Shown: piece after piece, positions 6,869 through 8,376 of the stretch
Position numbering within the stretch: the stretch's first letter is position 1
How the letters are laid out: each line of letters opens with the position of its first letter
Source of the DNA: Porticoccaceae bacterium
GTDB taxonomy: Bacteria; Pseudomonadota; Gammaproteobacteria; Pseudomonadales; Porticoccaceae
Assembly: GCA_028822945.1 (NCBI GenBank)
Contig: JAPKCN010000075.1
Span: 1 to 8,376, forward strand
Reading direction: 5' to 3'
DNA length: 8,376 nucleotides
Made by a program: the position numbers and the translations under genes
Notes under the pieces: generated by a model
What the model was told of the DNA's origin: nothing
What the model saw: only the letters and a program-made list of their open reading frames with translations
Databases searched by the model: none

Positions 6869-7294
6869 TTAGAACGGTCTGACGATCACCAGGATTACAA
6901 TCGCAGTTAAAAAAAGTACTGGAACTTCATTGAAGATTCGAAAATAGCGGTGAGATTTTTGATTATTATCGTTAGCAAAGCTTTGCAGGTGAACTGAACA
7001 GGCAAAGTGGTAACCGATGACTAGTAACACAAAAGCCATTTTAGCGTGGAACCAGGTCTGCTTTAAATAGTACTCCGGTGCCATCGCCACCAGCCAGCCA
7101 CCGAGCCCGAGGGTCGCGAGCATCGACGGGTTGGCGATGCCGCGAAAAAGTTTGCTCTGCATAATCTTAAAGCGCTCGATACTTATATCATCCTCTGCCA
7201 TTGCGTGATAAACGAATAGTCTCGGTAGATAAAATAGCGCTGCAAACCAAGCTGTCATGGAGATTAGGTGAAAGGCTTTGACCCATTCGTACAT
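6869..7294 (-). CDS. hemJ: Protoporphyrinogen IX oxidase HemJ
   Basis: A 141-residue integral inner-membrane protein of the HemJ (UPF0093) family, usually about 140-150 residues. By family knowledge it oxidises protoporphyrinogen IX to protoporphyrin IX, passing electrons to the respiratory chain, and replaces HemG or HemY. Four hydrophobic segments are visible at about 5-27, 54-72, 82-103 and 122-140. Family motifs present: KAFHLISMTAWFAALFYLPRLFVYH (6-30, with His9, Arg25 and His30), WFHAKM (81-86, with Lys85) and FNEVPVLFL (121-129). His9 is a candidate heme ligand. The frame extends to a TTG at 7309, but the ATG at 7294 has AGGA 5 nt upstream and gives the usual MY-W-KAFH start. It faces the dehydratase gene tail-to-tail (48-bp gap, no convincing terminator) and is divergent from argC. 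Confidence 0.9.
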   Translation of the reverse strand: MYEWVKAFHLISMTAWFAALFYLPRLFVYHAMAEDDISIERFKIMQSKLFRGIANPSMLATLGLGGWLVAMAPEYYLKQTWFHAKMAFVLLVIGYHFACSVHLQSFANDNNQKSHRYFRIFNEVPVLFLTAIVILVIVRPF

Positions 7295-7299
7295 TATCT

Positions 7300-7303
7300 T
7301 CCT
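7300..7303 (-). promoter_or_regulatory. hemJ ribosome-binding site
   Basis: On the minus strand AGGA (within GAGGAAG) lies 5 nt before the ATG at 7294. This excludes the in-frame TTG at 7309 as the likely start. Confidence 0.75.
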
Positions 7304-7311
7304 CGGCAACT

Positions 7312-7338
7312 CTCAGCGTCAATACGACTGTCGCTGAG
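7312..7338. repeat. 7-bp inverted repeat in the hemJ leader
   Basis: CTCAGCG (7312-7318) and CGCTGAG (7332-7338) are exact inverted copies separated by 13 bp. The half-site centres are 20 bp apart, about two helical turns. This could be a hairpin in the hemJ leader RNA or a dimeric protein-binding site. Only the symmetry is seen. Confidence 0.5.
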
Positions 7339-7384
7339 CGCGCAAAAAACCAGATTAACACCGCGGTGAGTGCCTGATTACGTT

Positions 7385-7390
7385 ATTATA
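7385..7390 (-). promoter_or_regulatory. Candidate -10 box for hemJ
   Basis: On the minus strand this reads TATAAT, a perfect -10 hexamer. The upstream -35 is weak (TTATCC at 7409-7414, 18-bp spacing). A start near 7378 would give a hemJ leader of about 85 nt. The hexamer lies inside a 16-bp palindrome, ACGTT-6 bp-AACGT (7380-7395), which could let a repressor compete with RNA polymerase. Promoter and operator roles are inferences. Confidence 0.4.
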
Positions 7391-7431
7391 AACGTCGCGG
7401 GCCAATCTGGATAATAAAAAGGAACACATTG

Positions 7432-8376
7432 ATGGTTAGAGTGGGAATTGTGGGAGCAACGGGGTATACCGGAGCCGAATTATTGCGCCTGCTGGCTCTT
7501 CACCCGTATGCTGAAGTAGCTGTGGTAACTTCACGCACTGAGTCTGGTGTGCGCGCAGACAGTCTGTATCCTGGGTTGCGTGGGGTTGTCGATCTAGTAT
7601 TCTGCGCCCCAAGTGTTGAAGCTTTGAGTGCCTGCGATCTAGTTTTTTTTGCTACTCCCCACGGAGTGGCTCAGTCGATGGTGCCACAGATTCTCGAGGC
7701 GGGTATTCGAGTGATCGATTTGTCGGCAGATTTTAGGCTTCGCGATGTCGCTGTTTGGGAACACTGGTATGCTCAGCCGCACACCGCACCGGAATACGTG
7801 TCGCGCGCTGTTTATGGATTGCCCGAGTTCAATCGAAGTGGCATAGCAAAAGCTGATTTAATCGCCTGTCCCGGTTGTTATCCGACCAGCGTGCAACTTG
7901 GTTTGATGCCGCTCATTCAAGCCAATTGTTTGGACCTAAAGGACATTATTGCGAATGTTGCTTCCGGGGTTACAGGTGCGGGTCGCCAGGCCAGTGTTGC
8001 CAACCTATATTCTGAGGTCAGCGATAGCTTTAAGGCTTATGCGGCTGGTGGTCATCGACATCTGCCAGAAATTCAGCAGGGCCTTTCGGATATTGCTGGC
8101 GCTTGCGTGGAGGTAACCTTTGTACCCCATCTGCTGCCGATTAATCGCGGTATCCATGCAACCCTGTACGGCAATTTGATCGATACCAATGTCAATATTC
8201 AGTCACTTTTTGAGCGCTGTTATGCCGATGAACCGTTCGTCGAGGTACTGCCCGTGGGTGAACACCCGCAAACTCGCAGTGTCCGCGGCTCTAACTACTG
8301 TCAAATCGCTGTTCATCGGCCATTCGGTGGGAGCAAAGTTGTAATTTTGGTGGTGGAGGATAACTTGACCAAGGGT
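7432..8376 (+). CDS. argC: N-acetyl-gamma-glutamyl-phosphate reductase (3' end outside window)
   Basis: 315 codons are open to the window edge with no stop. Full-length ArgC of this class has about 335-345 residues, so some 20-30 C-terminal residues are missing. The enzyme reduces N-acetyl-glutamyl-5-phosphate to the semialdehyde with NADPH, the third step of arginine biosynthesis, in the cytoplasm. Seen: the NADP-binding GIVGATGYTGAELLRLL (5-21), FFATPHG (72-78), DLSADFRL (97-104), the catalytic-cysteine motif ACPGCYPTS (145-153, Cys149), GVTGAGRQAS (179-188), GGHRHLPEI (206-214) and PHLLPINRGI (232-241). It ends within VVEDNLTKG, the start of the family's conserved C-terminal stretch. ATG with AAGGA (7419-7423) at 8-nt spacing. 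It is divergent from hemJ across a 137-bp region. The truncation is due to the window, not mutation. Confidence 0.98.
   Translation, partial: MVRVGIVGATGYTGAELLRLLALHPYAEVAVVTSRTESGVRADSLYPGLRGVVDLVFCAPSVEALSACDLVFFATPHGVAQSMVPQILEAGIRVIDLSADFRLRDVAVWEHWYAQPHTAPEYVSRAVYGLPEFNRSGIAKADLIACPGCYPTSVQLGLMPLIQANCLDLKDIIANVASGVTGAGRQASVANLYSEVSDSFKAYAAGGHRHLPEIQQGLSDIAGACVEVTFVPHLLPINRGIHATLYGNLIDTNVNIQSLFERCYADEPFVEVLPVGEHPQTRSVRGSNYCQIAVHRPFGGSKVVILVVEDNLTKG

Noticed and set aside
8340..8376. argC as a truncated pseudogene
   Set aside because: The frame is open and conserved to the last base of the window. The missing C-terminus is a window-edge effect.

Overview
This window looks like ordinary chromosomal DNA from a gammaproteobacterium, probably a marine or Pseudomonas/Cellvibrio-like lineage rather than an enteric one. 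That placement is an inference. It rests on full-length, Pseudomonas-like HemB (with the aspartate-type metal site), HemL, RsuA, RsmC and ArgC, on HemJ instead of HemG as the protoporphyrinogen oxidase, and on moderate GC content. I see no phage, IS, CRISPR, tRNA or rRNA sequence.

Layout: positions 56-4239 hold a minus-strand block read right to left: hemL (5-aminolevulinate formation), hemB (porphobilinogen synthase), rsuA (16S rRNA pseudouridine synthase) and rsmC (16S rRNA guanine methyltransferase). hemB-rsuA-rsmC are tightly packed (17 bp gap, then a 4-base GTGA overlap) and very likely co-transcribed. hemL lies 115 bp upstream of hemB. A 434-bp intergenic region (4240-4673) separates hemL from the divergent plus-strand genes. 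It carries a good sigma70-type promoter, a small hairpin and one doubtful 46-codon ORF.

The plus strand then has a GhrA-type glyoxylate/hydroxypyruvate reductase (4674-5603), a 266-bp gap, and a serine/threonine-dehydratase-like PLP enzyme (5870-6820). The latter converges on hemJ (6869-7294, minus), a membrane protoporphyrinogen IX oxidase. A 137-bp divergent region with several small symmetrical sequences separates hemJ from argC (7432 to the window end, plus), which is cut off by the window edge and lacks about 20-30 C-terminal residues.

How they fit: hemL, hemB and hemJ are three steps of the C5 heme pathway (glutamate-1-semialdehyde to ALA, ALA to porphobilinogen, protoporphyrinogen IX to protoporphyrin IX). 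rsuA and rsmC both modify 16S rRNA. The GhrA/dehydratase pair acts on small 2-oxo/hydroxy/amino acids and might be linked through glyoxylate or serine metabolism, but each has its own upstream region. I found no convincing undescribed system. The most useful second looks are the rRNA-modification pair coupled to hemB, the substrate of the dehydratase, and the symmetrical elements between hemJ and argC.
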